DNA of 64,000 nt, from assembly GCF_900117315.1 (NCBI RefSeq), contig NZ_LT630337.1, positions 4,006,628 through 4,070,627 of the forward strand, written 5' to 3'. Positions 8,630 through 17,543 of the stretch are shown one piece after another. The position numbers and the translations under genes were made by a program. The DNA comes from Bacillus massilinigeriensis (GTDB lineage: Bacteria > Bacillota > Bacilli > Bacillales > Cytobacillaceae). Position 1 is the first letter of the stretch, and every line of letters starts with the position of its first letter. The notes beneath the pieces are model-generated. The model did not search any database, was not told the origin of the DNA, and saw only the letters and a program-made list of their open reading frames with translations.

Positions 8630-9310
8630 TCAAATATCCTCGATTTGCCAGTCAATTTCTGGCTCATTCATAGCTTTTAGATATTGATTCACCTTTGAAA
8701 AGGGTTTGCTTCCAAAAAAACCTCTGTGGGCAGATAAGGGACTTGGATGGGGAGATGCTATAATAATATGCTTATTTGAATCTATCAATCCCTGCTTACT
8801 TTGAGCAGGTTTCCCCCAAAGAATGAATATAATCGGCTTCTCCCGTAGGTTTAATTGTCGAATGATCTCATTGGTGAATTTCTCCCAGCCCTTTCCTTTA
8901 TGTGAATTGGCTGCACCTGCTCGAACCGTTAATACCGTGTTTAATAGCAGTACCCCTTGTTTTGCCCATTTCAAAAGACAGCCATGATTCGGAATTTCAC
9001 AGCCAAGATCAGACTCTAATTCTTTGAAAATATTTTTCAAAGATGGAGGGATGTCTACCCCTGACTTAACAGAAAAGGCTAAGCCGTGTGCTTGATTTAC
9101 TCCATGATAAGGGTCTTGCCCTAAAATCACTACTTTTACATCCTTGTATGGTGTAAGGTTTAATGCATTAAAAATATCGGATTGCTTTGGATAGATGACC
9201 TGGCCTTCATATTCATTTTTCAAAAATTGCTGAAGCTCATTAAAATAGGGCTCTTCTAGCTCATCCGAAAGTTTATATAACCAATCACTTTGCACAATGC
9301 CTATCTCCAT
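8630..9310 (-). CDS. ung: Uracil-DNA glycosylase, family 1
   Basis: A 226-residue base-excision repair enzyme that removes uracil from DNA. It carries the water-activating motif GQDPYHG (about residue 65), the uracil-binding LLLNTVLTV (about 123) and the DNA-intercalating [15 protein letters not shown] (about 188), all intact. Length equals the bacterial family. ATG 9310 is preferred since AAGGATG lies seven bases ahead; an ATG at 9316 is too close to it. Upstream DUF4230 ends 16 bases before, so the two are probably co-transcribed. Confidence 0.96.
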   Translation of the reverse strand: MEIGIVQSDWLYKLSDELEEPYFNELQQFLKNEYEGQVIYPKQSDIFNALNLTPYKDVKVVILGQDPYHGVNQAHGLAFSVKSGVDIPPSLKNIFKELESDLGCEIPNHGCLLKWAKQGVLLLNTVLTVRAGAANSHKGKGWEKFTNEIIRQLNLREKPIIFILWGKPAQSKQGLIDSNKHIIIASPHPSPLSAHRGFFGSKPFSKVNQYLKAMNEPEIDWQIEDI

Positions 9311-9325
9311 CTGCATTCATCCTTA

Positions 9326-10084
9326 TTAATCCTGATATTTCACTTCCATTTTGTAGTCGAATTGCTTAAAGAATTCCTTTAATGTCTTTTCTGCATTTTT
9401 TTCTGCTCGTTGAAGGATCCCTTGGGTGATTGCTTCTTTTTCAATTTGGTCCTTTGCTTCTTCTGCTAAATCATAAGCTTCGTCCCAATTTACTTCATTA
9501 CGAAAGATCCCTTCAATGGAGAAGGTTTGAGCATTCTCCAAATCTAATGAAGGCTCCTGAATCATCGTCGCTCTAGGAAGGGTTACGGTTACCTTCCTTT
9601 CGCTCTGGTTAATTTTCATATCCTTTTGTTCAAGCTGCTTTAAATCAACCCCTGCTGTTACTGTGCCAGGAATAATGAGGAATAGCTTTCGTTTCGTTCC
9701 AGGAATATTTTTTTTGATTTCATATCCGAATAATTGATTATCTTCCTTTTCAATGACTGCTTTTACATAAGCCTGTGAGGTTGCAAGGGAGGATAAATCC
9801 TTCATTTGTTCTACAAAACTTCCTTTTTCAATTTCAGCCTTACTTCCGGAAAAGAGAAAAGATAACCCAGACCCAATTAATGCACCGATTATTAGAAGAG
9901 CCGCCAGGAATAATCCTAGCTTCCAACTCCATTTTTTCAAACCAATTTTTAAAAAGCTAGGGAACGTAAAAGAGGATTTCCCTTGATTTATCGCAATGGT
10001 ACTAGCCGTTTGTTGTTTTGCTTCCTTTAGCTCTTTCATGATGGCATCAAGCTGTTCTTGCATATCTTTATCCTTTTGTCCCAT
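9326..10084 (-). CDS. DUF4230 membrane-anchored protein
   Basis: A 252-residue protein with an N-terminal coiled-coil-like stretch (MQEQLDAIMKELKEAK), one transmembrane helix at about residues 54-76 (WKLGLFLAALLIIGALIG), and an extracytoplasmic DUF4230 domain (about 90-250). The second half is rich in charged helices (DLAEEAKDQIEKEAIT). The orientation with the domain outside is inferred from the positive residues before the helix. Function is unknown. It sits directly upstream of ung without an obvious terminator. Confidence 0.8.
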   Translation of the reverse strand: MGQKDKDMQEQLDAIMKELKEAKQQTASTIAINQGKSSFTFPSFLKIGLKKWSWKLGLFLAALLIIGALIGSGLSFLFSGSKAEIEKGSFVEQMKDLSSLATSQAYVKAVIEKEDNQLFGYEIKKNIPGTKRKLFLIIPGTVTAGVDLKQLEQKDMKINQSERKVTVTLPRATMIQEPSLDLENAQTFSIEGIFRNEVNWDEAYDLAEEAKDQIEKEAITQGILQRAEKNAEKTLKEFFKQFDYKMEVKYQD

Positions 10085-10255
10085 AAAATCACACCTTTCT
10101 AAATGGGAATTCTATTTCATTATAATTTGAAAGATGGAGTTTTTGTTTAATTTTGTTGAAATGAATCGGAATTTTGGAGTGGTAGTTTTTTGAAAAAGAG
10201 GGTTCCACATTTTGCATAATAAAGTATGAGAGGTACCATGCAGGTCTTTTCTTAA

Positions 10256-10292
10256 AAGAAAAACCCCCTTCCATATAAGGATAGGGGATTCT
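10256..10292 (-). terminator. Intrinsic terminator of the molybdopterin block
   Basis: On the minus strand ATCCCCTATCC and GGAAGGGGGT form a GC stem with loop TTATAT, followed by TTTTTC. It overlaps the stop codon region of moeB. The remaining 160 bases up to the DUF4230 start hold no recognised feature. Confidence 0.8.
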
Positions 10293-11313
10293 AGCCTAGT
10301 AATTTTTGATAGATCGATTTAGCCTGTTTCTCATCCTTTGTCCCATGGATAAGAGCTCTCCCATCCTGAAAAATGACCATTCGTCGACCGGCCATTTGTA
10401 TGGATAATAAATAGGGATTTCCCTTTACTTCGTATCCTAACAAATGCAGTTGTTCTGATAGTTCATGTAATTGGAGATTCACTTTTTTGGGAGGTCGAAT
10501 TTGTACGGTATCTCTTCCACATAGGACAGAGGTTTTCGTTAAATTCTCACTTTCTAGATAGGGGTATGTACGATTTCTGCCACAGGATAAACAGTTATCA
10601 TCCTTTGCTTTAGTAACCTTTATGGAAGAATATTGGTTGCGCCATAAATCAAGGCTAACTAGAGATTGCCGTACTGCTTCCCAATCCTCCGTAAGGATTT
10701 TTAATGCCTCCGCTGCCTGATGAGCCACAACCATTTGTACTGCTGGGGCGATAATTCCCCCTGTATCACATGTCATTCCCTGAATAGGAATCTTCTTCAG
10801 TAGGCAGTTTAAGCATGGGGTTCTCCCAGGGATGATGGTTAGGCTCATACCAAAGCTTCCAACACAAGCCCCATAAATCCAAGGTATTTCATATTTTTGA
10901 GATAGATCATTAATGGCCATTCTCGTTTCAAAATTGTCCGTGGCGTCTATAATAAGGTCTACTTTTTCCATGCATAGCTCTTTTAGCATATCAGGTGTAG
11001 CATCTCCGACGATTGCTTTGATTTCCACTTCAGAATTTATTTCCTGTAAGCGTGTTTTTGCGGCAATGGCTTTTGGTATCCTTTCCTCTGCATCCTTTTC
11101 CGTGTATAGCTGCTGCCTTTGAAGATTGGATGCCTCAACATAATCACGATCTATGATGGTCAGTCGACCAATTCCTGATCTCGTGAGGATTTCTGCATTC
11201 CCTGAGCCTAAAGCGCCTGCTCCAATCATCAGCACATGCTTAGAGCTAATTTTCTTTTGCCCCTCGATTCCTATTGGTGAAAATAAGGTTTGTCTTGAGT
11301 ATCGATTCTCCAT
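10291..11313 (-). CDS. moeB: MoeB/ThiF family adenylyltransferase
   Basis: A 340-residue E1-like enzyme that adenylates the C-terminal Gly-Gly of a ubiquitin-like sulfur carrier, here most likely MoaD encoded just upstream. It has the nucleotide loop GAGALGS (about residue 27), DRDYVEASNLQRQ (about 50), DATDNFETR (about 115), and zinc-binding CLNC (about 175) and CLSC (about 245) pairs. The C-terminal 80 residues after the second pair are an extra domain without a rhodanese cysteine motif. ATG 11313 lies 11 bases after GAGGGAG; a GTG at 11343 would overlap moaD. ThiF-like activity cannot be excluded. Confidence 0.85.
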   Translation of the reverse strand: MENRYSRQTLFSPIGIEGQKKISSKHVLMIGAGALGSGNAEILTRSGIGRLTIIDRDYVEASNLQRQQLYTEKDAEERIPKAIAAKTRLQEINSEVEIKAIVGDATPDMLKELCMEKVDLIIDATDNFETRMAINDLSQKYEIPWIYGACVGSFGMSLTIIPGRTPCLNCLLKKIPIQGMTCDTGGIIAPAVQMVVAHQAAEALKILTEDWEAVRQSLVSLDLWRNQYSSIKVTKAKDDNCLSCGRNRTYPYLESENLTKTSVLCGRDTVQIRPPKKVNLQLHELSEQLHLLGYEVKGNPYLLSIQMAGRRMVIFQDGRALIHGTKDEKQAKSIYQKLLG

Positions 11314-11332
11314 CCCTAGCACATCTCCCTCT

Positions 11333-11566
11333 TCAACCGCCACTTACAGGAGGAATTAAAGCAATTTCATCACCCTCATGGATAATTTCTTCATTCATTG
11401 CAAACTCCTCATTCACAGCAGTCATAACCGAATCCAAATTCACAGCTCCAAATCTTTCTGCAATTATTTGTTTCGCCTCTTCCACTGTTTTTCCTGCAAC
11501 ATCTATCTCAATGGAATCCTCTCCAACCGCATCCTTTAAATGGGCAAAAAACAAAACCTTATTCAT
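11333..11566 (-). CDS. moaD: Molybdopterin synthase small subunit MoaD
   Basis: A 77-residue beta-grasp sulfur carrier ending in PPVSGG, the C-terminal di-glycine that is thiocarboxylated. VLFFAHLKDAVGEDSIEID is the typical start. It pairs with MoaE to insert two sulfurs into cyclic pyranopterin. Its ATG overlaps the moaE stop (ATGA), which indicates translational coupling. Confidence 0.93.
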   Translation of the reverse strand: MNKVLFFAHLKDAVGEDSIEIDVAGKTVEEAKQIIAERFGAVNLDSVMTAVNEEFAMNEEIIHEGDEIALIPPVSGG

Positions 11567-12027
11567 TTTGGATCCTCCTCAAGTAGTGGTTTCCCTGACG
11601 GATAAGAGAACGTTTCCTGTTGATTCCCAATCCACTCTTCCCCATCCTCCCAATGCTCTTTTTTCCAAATTGGGACGATTTCCTTTATTCTTTCAATCGC
11701 ATAACGATTGGCCTCATAGGCATCAGCCCGATGCGGTGTTGAAACAGCAATGACCACTGCCACATCCGTAATTTCTAGTCTTCCTACGCGATGTGAGATA
11801 GCCACCTTTGCTCCGTTCCAGCGCTCTTCTATTTCCATACCAATTTGCTCTAGTTTTTTTAACGCCATAGACTCGTAAGCCTCATAGATTAAGAACAAGG
11901 TTTTCTTGCCGTTCGTTAATTCCCTCACTGTACCGATAAAGGTTGTGATTGCACCGGCCTCCCGCCTGATGACTTTATCAATAACCGTTTGAATCTGTAT
12001 CGGCTCCCTTGTTATTTCATAATTCAA
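11563..12027 (-). CDS. moaE: Molybdopterin synthase catalytic subunit MoaE
   Basis: A 154-residue large subunit of molybdopterin synthase. Family motifs are GAITTFIGTVRELTNGKK (about residue 25), YEAYESMALKKLEQI, HRVGRLEITDVAVVIAVSTP (about 84), and PIWKKEHWEDGEEWIG (about 123), which contains the active-site lysines. TTG 12027 has GAGGTG six bases upstream; the GTG at 12036 is part of that ribosome site. It is followed by moaD with a four-base overlap and preceded by mobA. Confidence 0.93.
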   Translation of the reverse strand: MNYEITREPIQIQTVIDKVIRREAGAITTFIGTVRELTNGKKTLFLIYEAYESMALKKLEQIGMEIEERWNGAKVAISHRVGRLEITDVAVVIAVSTPHRADAYEANRYAIERIKEIVPIWKKEHWEDGEEWIGNQQETFSYPSGKPLLEEDPK

Positions 12028-12054
12028 TCCATCCACCTCACATTCGAGTTCTAA

Positions 12055-12687
12055 TTAACTCCCATTGGACTCAGGAAAACTTATTCCTTCGCTACCCTTA
12101 TATATATTTAAAGCATGTAGGAAGGCATGCCTATTATTCATATTAAAAAAGTCGGTATCCTTCAAGATGTAATGGGAGCTCATAAAATCTCCCTCCTTCA
12201 TGATTTTTACTGGCATATTCTCTAAAAACCTATGAATACTTAATTGCTGTCTGTTCATAGATTGGGTAATCCATGGAAGGATGTTTTTATGATAGGCGGC
12301 ATAAAGGGGATGAAGTTGCCCCTCCATATCTGGGATAACAACCTGGAATCCATCCTCTAATCCTTCAAGAAGAATCCTCCCTACCTCAGCAGAAATAAAG
12401 GGCATATCACAAGCAACAATGAGATTTTTTTCAGTTTTGGAGTGACTTAAGCCAGCATGAATACCCGCTAAAGGCCCCATCCCCTTCCACTCATCCTCGA
12501 CTATTGGTAGATGTAAAAAATGATATTCTTCAGGTGAATTAGTCACGATCATTATATGACTTGTCAAATCCTGAAGCTCATTCGCTATCATCTCTATGAC
12601 TGTTCTACCTCCAATTTCAAGCAGGGCTTTATTTCTTCCCATCCGACTAGATTTCCCACCTGCTAAAATAATAGCTGTTGCTTGCAT
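12055..12687 (-). CDS. mobA: Molybdenum cofactor guanylyltransferase MobA
   Basis: A 210-residue nucleotidyltransferase that attaches GMP to molybdopterin. It carries the LAGGKSSRMGRNKALLEIGG signature (residues 8-27) and VACDMPFIS (about 95) with the metal-binding aspartate. It is the first gene of a four-gene block with moaE, moaD and moeB; an AGAGGAGGG site precedes the ATG. moaA, moaC, moeA and mogA are not in the window, so the pathway must be completed elsewhere. Confidence 0.9.
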   Translation of the reverse strand: MQATAIILAGGKSSRMGRNKALLEIGGRTVIEMIANELQDLTSHIMIVTNSPEEYHFLHLPIVEDEWKGMGPLAGIHAGLSHSKTEKNLIVACDMPFISAEVGRILLEGLEDGFQVVIPDMEGQLHPLYAAYHKNILPWITQSMNRQQLSIHRFLENMPVKIMKEGDFMSSHYILKDTDFFNMNNRHAFLHALNIYKGSEGISFPESNGS

Positions 12688-12772
12688 AACTACCCTCCTC
12701 TAACGAAAGAGTTTCATTATATATAACATTATTTGAATCCAGATAATAATTCAACTTTTCACTATTTCCTAT

Positions 12773-12835
12773 AAAAAAAACGAGCCCCAAGGAGATACTC
12801 TTCCTCTTAAAAAGAGACCACCCCACGCTCGCTCC
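12773..12835 (-). terminator. Terminator of the ABC exporter operon
   Basis: On the minus strand CGAGC and GCTCG enclose a second small CTCTT/AAGAG hairpin and are followed by eight T. The outer loop is long, so the structure is branched; the T-run supports termination. Confidence 0.6.
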
Positions 12836-13561
12836 TTAAATTTCTTTTCTTTGAAAATACATTATTCCCGACAGGAAAAAAACCACAAAGCTACCTATAA
12901 TAATAATAAACAAGGTTTCCAAGGAGACGTTCAATGCCCCAAAACTACCATCCGTATGCGGAATCATTGCTAAAAATGGCTGTACCCATGGATAAATCGG
13001 TCCATATTTAGCAGAGTTAGCCACTAAGATGTTCGGTAGTGTAAAGATAACATTGATTGCGAGCGGTGCAGCGAAGCTAGACCACGCGACAGATACAAAC
13101 ATTTGCATAGCGGCCAAAGGCAGACAGGCAATTAAGCCTCCGATTACACTGGTAAAAATCATTTTCCAAGGGATTGCCTCGGTAAATCCTTTTATCTCTC
13201 CGACTAACAACAGGCCTCCAAGTAATAGAAGCTGGGTCAATACTAGCAAGAAAATGACGGTCAGGAACTTGACTAAATAAAGCTTCCATCTCGACACTGG
13301 AAGGGCTAACACCTGCTTCCAGCCTCCTCCAATATGCTCATAGCGGCAAACAAAGGCTGAAAAAACACCAGTTAACAGAGGTAAAAATAGAAGACCATGA
13401 ACATATGCCATGAGAGAAATGGTAAAAATCCATTCTCCTTTATGCACATCCAACGTTTCTCCAAACGTTGAAAGGGATGCAAGGAGAGGGCTAACAAAAA
13501 TAAGGAGCCAAATCGATGACTTTCTTATTTTCAAAAATTCAGATTGCCAAATTTTCAACAT
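12836..13561 (-). CDS. ABC-2 type permease, lantibiotic-immunity family (second subunit)
   Basis: A 241-residue membrane protein with six predicted helices (about residues 18-36, 50-72, 99-125, 135-158, 165-185 and 215-235). The segment EHIGGGWKQVLALPVSRWKLYLVKF is shared with the upstream permease, so the two are paralogous half-permeases of a heterodimeric exporter. Its ATG follows the stop of the first permease directly. Such exporters in Bacillus remove cell-wall-active peptides; the substrate here is not known. Similar to the YcbO type. Confidence 0.8.
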   Translation of the reverse strand: MLKIWQSEFLKIRKSSIWLLIFVSPLLASLSTFGETLDVHKGEWIFTISLMAYVHGLLFLPLLTGVFSAFVCRYEHIGGGWKQVLALPVSRWKLYLVKFLTVIFLLVLTQLLLLGGLLLVGEIKGFTEAIPWKMIFTSVIGGLIACLPLAAMQMFVSVAWSSFAAPLAINVIFTLPNILVANSAKYGPIYPWVQPFLAMIPHTDGSFGALNVSLETLFIIIIGSFVVFFLSGIMYFQRKEI

Positions 13562-14272
13562 TTACTTTACATCCTTTCTCACAAAATCAATTGCCCCCAG
13601 AAGAATTATTAACAATCCTACTAATACCCCTGTCATAGCCGAATAAATAGGTTCCTCCCATTGATTGATTAAGGTCGGCCATTTATAAGGTACCCAGTCA
13701 GGAAATCCCCCTGCGCCAAGAGAAACGACAGTGCCTAAGATTCCAACTGTAAGAGGGATTGCTTGATTTTTTATTGTTATAGAAAGCCATATTTGGAGAG
13801 CAATAAAGGTTAATGCTGCAAAATATGGATAATACATCATTTTTATTAATAAAATGTATGGAATATCGGTTGGAAATCTTAAGATAAGACCCAATATTAC
13901 CGTTCCAATAGCTAAAAGCGTACTAGATATTAACAAAAGGATGGCCGACAATGCAAATTTCCCCATAAAGACCTTTATTTTCGAAATAGGGAGTGCCAAC
14001 ACTTGCTTCCATGCATTGGTCTGATGCTCGATATTAGCAATCATGGAAGTAATGATCGTTAGACCTATGATTAATGTCGGAACAGCTAAATAGCGAACAT
14101 TATCTATCAGTCCTCCCCACAAATCCTTCTCATATTGCTTTGTTAAATAGTCATAACGAAGGAAAAAGTTCACCGCCTCTAATCCAATGACACCAACAGG
14201 GCCAAGGATAATCAAAAAGATAATCCACTTTCTTCGCATTTTTAAAAAATCAGAAGCGAGTATTTGAAGCAT
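13562..14272 (-). CDS. ABC-2 type permease, lantibiotic-immunity family (first subunit)
   Basis: A 236-residue permease with six hydrophobic segments. EHQTNAWKQVLALPISKIKVF (split motif, about residues 85-105) is nearly the same as in the downstream paralogue, which shows ancient duplication. The start codon overlaps the ATPase stop by one base (TAATG), so translation is coupled. Functions with the ATPase at 14272-15207. Confidence 0.8.
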   Translation of the reverse strand: MLQILASDFLKMRRKWIIFLIILGPVGVIGLEAVNFFLRYDYLTKQYEKDLWGGLIDNVRYLAVPTLIIGLTIITSMIANIEHQTNAWKQVLALPISKIKVFMGKFALSAILLLISSTLLAIGTVILGLILRFPTDIPYILLIKMMYYPYFAALTFIALQIWLSITIKNQAIPLTVGILGTVVSLGAGGFPDWVPYKWPTLINQWEEPIYSAMTGVLVGLLIILLGAIDFVRKDVK

Positions 14273-15207
14273 TATAAGCCCCCTCCTTTTCCTGTTAGCT
14301 CTAGGAAAATATCTTCTAATGATTTCTTTTCCTCTTCCACTCGATAAATAGAATAAGAATGATGGACTAGAGTATCAATGATTTGCGCAATCCTATCATC
14401 ACTCATCCCTTCGAAGTATAGCTGACTTTCTTCAAGCTCTCCCTTATATCCTTTAGATAAAAGCAATGAGAAGGCCGTTTCTGGGTTGCTCACATTCATG
14501 CGAATATGATTAGAAGATCTTCTCCTTAATGCTTCTATTGAATCTTGAAAGATCATTTTCCCTTTGCTGATAATGCCAACGTGATTTGCCATTTGGTCAA
14601 TCTCTGATAATAAATGGCTTGAAACAAGAATAGTCATTCCATGCTCTTTTGGCATACTTTTAATCAGCTCGCGGATTTCAATAATCCCTGCTGGGTCGAG
14701 ACCATTTGTTGGTTCATCTAAAATAAGGAGTTCGGGATTTCCCAACAGGGCGATGGCAATCCCAAGGCGTTGCTTCATTCCTAAGGAAAATCCCTTTACA
14801 GCCCGTTTCGCCTCATTATTTAATCGGACAATGGACAATACCTCATCGATTCTTGATTTTGGAACATCTAATAGCTTTCTAACAGCCTCTAGGTTCTCAT
14901 AAGCGGTTAAATGGCCGTAATAGGATGGATACTCAACAAGGGAACCAACTTTTTTCAAGATACTTAGCCTTTCTTTTTTTAAGTCCTTGCCAAAGATTTG
15001 AATGGAGCCTTTTGTTGTTTTAGCTAATCCTAAAAGCATTTTAATGGTCGTTGTTTTCCCTGCCCCATTTGGTCCTAGAAAACCATATATATCTCCTTTA
15101 TGAATTTGTAAATGAACATCCTCTACTACTGTTCTCGCGCCAAATTTTTTGGTTAAACCATTCGTTTGAATAATGATTTCACTCATTTTCCTCACCTCGA
15201 TTCCCAT
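14272..15207 (-). CDS. ABC transporter ATP-binding protein (bacitracin/lantibiotic type)
   Basis: A 311-residue ATPase with Walker [10 protein letters not shown] (about residue 42), signature FSLGMKQRLG (about 140), Walker B LLILDEPTNGLDP (about 158) and an H-loop in LVSSHLLSE. The C-terminal 80 residues are the extension typical of BcrA/YcbN-like exporters. Two starts are possible: ATG 15207, five bases after AGGAGG, and ATG 15186, six bases after GAGGTG. Downstream are two permeases; upstream is a two-component system probably controlling it. Confidence 0.85.
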   Translation of the reverse strand: MGIEVRKMSEIIIQTNGLTKKFGARTVVEDVHLQIHKGDIYGFLGPNGAGKTTTIKMLLGLAKTTKGSIQIFGKDLKKERLSILKKVGSLVEYPSYYGHLTAYENLEAVRKLLDVPKSRIDEVLSIVRLNNEAKRAVKGFSLGMKQRLGIAIALLGNPELLILDEPTNGLDPAGIIEIRELIKSMPKEHGMTILVSSHLLSEIDQMANHVGIISKGKMIFQDSIEALRRRSSNHIRMNVSNPETAFSLLLSKGYKGELEESQLYFEGMSDDRIAQIIDTLVHHSYSIYRVEEEKKSLEDIFLELTGKGGGL

Positions 15208-15220
15208 GTTATCCTCCTAA

Positions 15221-15261
15221 GGTTAAATCAAGGGGTTAAGGAAGTTTAAATTTAGTTTAAA
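15221..15261 (-). promoter_or_regulatory. Candidate response-regulator binding repeats before the ABC operon
   Basis: GTTTAAA occurs at 15244-15250 and 15255-15261, an 11-base period, and GGTTAA at 15221-15226 and 15234-15239. Direct repeats one helical turn apart are typical of OmpR-type regulator sites. They lie just upstream of the ATPase gene and after the kinase terminator, so a separate, regulated promoter is likely. No clear -35/-10 was identified. Confidence 0.35.
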
Positions 15262-15298
15262 AAATGCTGAGTTTGTCGAGTTTTAATCACTTTCGAAT

Positions 15299-15329
15299 AA
15301 AAAAAGAAGCCGGATTTATCCAGCCTCCT
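15299..15329 (-). terminator. Terminator of the two-component operon
   Basis: On the minus strand GAGGCTGGAT and ATCCGGCTTC pair (with G-U) around the kinase stop codon and are followed by TTTTTTT. Confidence 0.75.
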
Positions 15330-16674
15330 CCTTAAACCATATATAAATTTTCGTCCCTTTATTGGTGCTTTCAATCTCCCAATTCAGCCTCATTTCCTTG
15401 AGCATGAGGGAGACAATGGTTAATCCCATCCCCGTTCCCTTCTCCAAAGAGGGACTATCCATGCCAGGACCCTTATCCTCTATGACCAACAGATGACCCT
15501 TTTCTTTCCGTTGCAGCTTAATCCCAATGTACTTACCCGTTTTTGCATGCCTTAAAATATTTTGAAAGAAGTTATCGAGTATTCTCTCAAACCATTGTTG
15601 GTCCAGATTATAACTTACTCGCTCATCAGTCATCTCAATTTCTATATCAAACCCTTCCCTCTCAAAAACAGGATACCAATTAGCGATAGATGTTCTTATT
15701 TGCCGAACAACATCAAGGTTTTCTGAATGATAGGGGTATTTCCCTGACGAAAGCTGAGAATAAGAGAGAAGATTCTCTATTAATTCAGCTAGAAAACTAA
15801 TTTTACGATCAATGAGCTCTAATGATTGTCTGCCATTCTCACTCATTGGCTCTTTTTGTAGCTGATAGGCATGTCCTCGAATAGTGGTCAAAGGGGTTCT
15901 TAAATCATGGGATAAATTAGCGATTAGGCTTCTTCTTAGCTCCTCTTCCTCCTGCTCCCTTTTCCGCGCTTCCTGGAGCTTTGAAATCATTCCATTAAAG
16001 GATTGCTCTAAATTTCCGATTTCATCTAATTTCCCAACATGGAGTGTGTGAGGGATTCTAGTTTCAGTTGGTACTGTCATTGCCTGCTGTAATCGCAATA
16101 GCCTTTTTCGAATGCGATAGAAGAAAATCCAAGATACAAAAATAAACGCAGCTAAAATCACACCCATGCCAATGACCAAGATATAGTTATACTTATCTCG
16201 GACTTGTTCATTTGCATTCTTCATCTCAGATCTTGGAACCTGTATTACCATAAAACCCTGGTTTTTATTCGTACCAATAAAAGCAACAGCTGTAAAAGGA
16301 TCTGAATCGTAGCTTTTTTTCATAAACTTAACGGTGTAGGCTGTGCTCCACCTTTTTGGGATGGTTATATTTTCTGGAATTTTCCGCTTAGTAAATCCAT
16401 TTTTGTCTACCCAGAACATACTAGCTTTACTATATTTTTTTTGAAGTTCTACTATCCTTTTATTTATTTCAATCTCAGTTGCTCCGTTCAGCTCACGTGC
16501 TTCTTGATGCCACATCTTTTCAAGATCTGTCCCATTTTGATACTGATTTGAAAAGTTTTTATCTGCCGGAGTGTAGATTAACATCGTTAGAATCGGGAAC
16601 GTTACCGGCAAAATCATAATTGCTATGAAAATGAGCAATAGGTATTTAGATAACAAGGAGTTCTTCAGCTTCAT
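15316..16674 (-). CDS. Sensor histidine kinase with extracellular sensor domain
   Basis: A 452-residue membrane kinase. Two helices (about residues 12-34 and 164-186) flank an extracytoplasmic domain of about 130 residues. Then come HAMP (about 190-245), a DHp domain with the phospho-accepting histidine in NLSHDLRTPLTT (about 255), and an ATPase domain with NFFQNILRHA (N box), EDKGPGM (G1) and GTGMGLTIV (G2). It overlaps its regulator by four bases. The large sensor differs from BceS-type intramembrane kinases, so the stimulus may be an extracellular ligand. It likely controls the adjacent exporter. Confidence 0.88.
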   Translation of the reverse strand: MKLKNSLLSKYLLLIFIAIMILPVTFPILTMLIYTPADKNFSNQYQNGTDLEKMWHQEARELNGATEIEINKRIVELQKKYSKASMFWVDKNGFTKRKIPENITIPKRWSTAYTVKFMKKSYDSDPFTAVAFIGTNKNQGFMVIQVPRSEMKNANEQVRDKYNYILVIGMGVILAAFIFVSWIFFYRIRKRLLRLQQAMTVPTETRIPHTLHVGKLDEIGNLEQSFNGMISKLQEARKREQEEEELRRSLIANLSHDLRTPLTTIRGHAYQLQKEPMSENGRQSLELIDRKISFLAELIENLLSYSQLSSGKYPYHSENLDVVRQIRTSIANWYPVFEREGFDIEIEMTDERVSYNLDQQWFERILDNFFQNILRHAKTGKYIGIKLQRKEKGHLLVIEDKGPGMDSPSLEKGTGMGLTIVSLMLKEMRLNWEIESTNKGTKIYIWFKEEAG

Positions 16675-17342
16675 TGTCTCACCCGATAACCGATTCCTCG
16701 GATTGTTTCTATAATTGTTGGGGAACTAGGATTTTTTTCAATTCTTTCACGGAGATAACGAATATGTACCATTAAGGTTTTATCACCTTCCAAATAAGGC
16801 TCTCCCCAAACGGATTCATAGATTTGTTCCTTTGTTAAAATTTGATTAGGATGCCGTAAGAGATACATAAAAATTTGATATTGCTTTCCAGTTAAAATTA
16901 ATTCTTCTCCTGTTCTATCATCAAGGATTCTATTTTCATTTAATAAAACTTTTATATGCTCAAGTTGAATTTCACTGGCAAAGCTTTGCCCAGATCTTCT
17001 GAGTAGTACCTCGATTCTTGCAGCAAGCTCTTCAGGGTGGAATGGCTTTGTTAAATAATCATCGGCAAATTGCAACCCTTGAAGCTTGTCGTCAACCGCT
17101 GTTCTCGCAGAAAGCATCATTATGGGAACTTCTGGTTTTACCTTCTTTAACCTTTGTCCAACTGTAAAACCATCTAATCCAGGAAGCATGACATCCAAAA
17201 TGGCCAAATCTGCCATCTGTATATGACTTGTTGCCTGATCCCCTGATGTTAACCAATCCACCCTGTAACCTCTTGTCTCTAAGTCCTCCTTCACCCATTT
17301 GCCAATTTCTAAATCGTCCTCTATGTATAAAATATGCTTCAT
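16671..17342 (-). CDS. OmpR-family response regulator
   Basis: A 223-residue regulator with a receiver domain (residues 1-115; acidic pocket EDD at 8-10, phosphorylated Asp in LAILDVMLPGLDG, Lys in YLTKPFHPEEL) and a winged-helix DNA-binding domain (about 130-222, ending RGIGYRVRQ). It is the first gene of a kinase pair, with an ATGA overlap. The window upstream is shared with the divergent pdxK promoter. Confidence 0.92.
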   Translation of the reverse strand: MKHILYIEDDLEIGKWVKEDLETRGYRVDWLTSGDQATSHIQMADLAILDVMLPGLDGFTVGQRLKKVKPEVPIMMLSARTAVDDKLQGLQFADDYLTKPFHPEELAARIEVLLRRSGQSFASEIQLEHIKVLLNENRILDDRTGEELILTGKQYQIFMYLLRHPNQILTKEQIYESVWGEPYLEGDKTLMVHIRYLRERIEKNPSSPTIIETIRGIGYRVRQ

Positions 17343-17416
17343 CGCTTATCACCTAACCTTCCTCTCACTAATATCATAGGAAATACTTCTTTGAAAAACC
17401 AGCCACAATTTTCTAA

Positions 17417-17444
17417 TTGTGCTAATATTTAAAATTGATATAAT
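17417..17444 (+). promoter_or_regulatory. Probable sigma-A promoter of pdxK
   Basis: TTGTGC (17417-17422) and TATAAT (17439-17444) are 16 bases apart, and TGA directly before the hexamer makes an extended -10. The -35 lies in an inverted repeat, CACAATT/AATTGTG (17404-17421), which could be an operator or a chance palindrome. The pdxK start is 100 bases downstream. Confidence 0.6.
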
Positions 17445-17543
17445 AGAAACGATTATAGTAAACAGATTATGATTAATGATACACTAGATGTGCTAAACTA
17501 GGATTTAATTAATCTTACTTTAAACTTCAAGGGGGTTGTACAT

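Noticed and set aside
10089-10274. 61-codon minus-strand frame between moeB and the DUF4230 gene
   Set aside because: Overlaps the terminator, no ribosome site, composition not protein-like.
11274-11753. 159-codon plus-strand frame
   Set aside because: Lies opposite moeB, moaD and moaE, which are clearly coding on the minus strand; no ribosome site.
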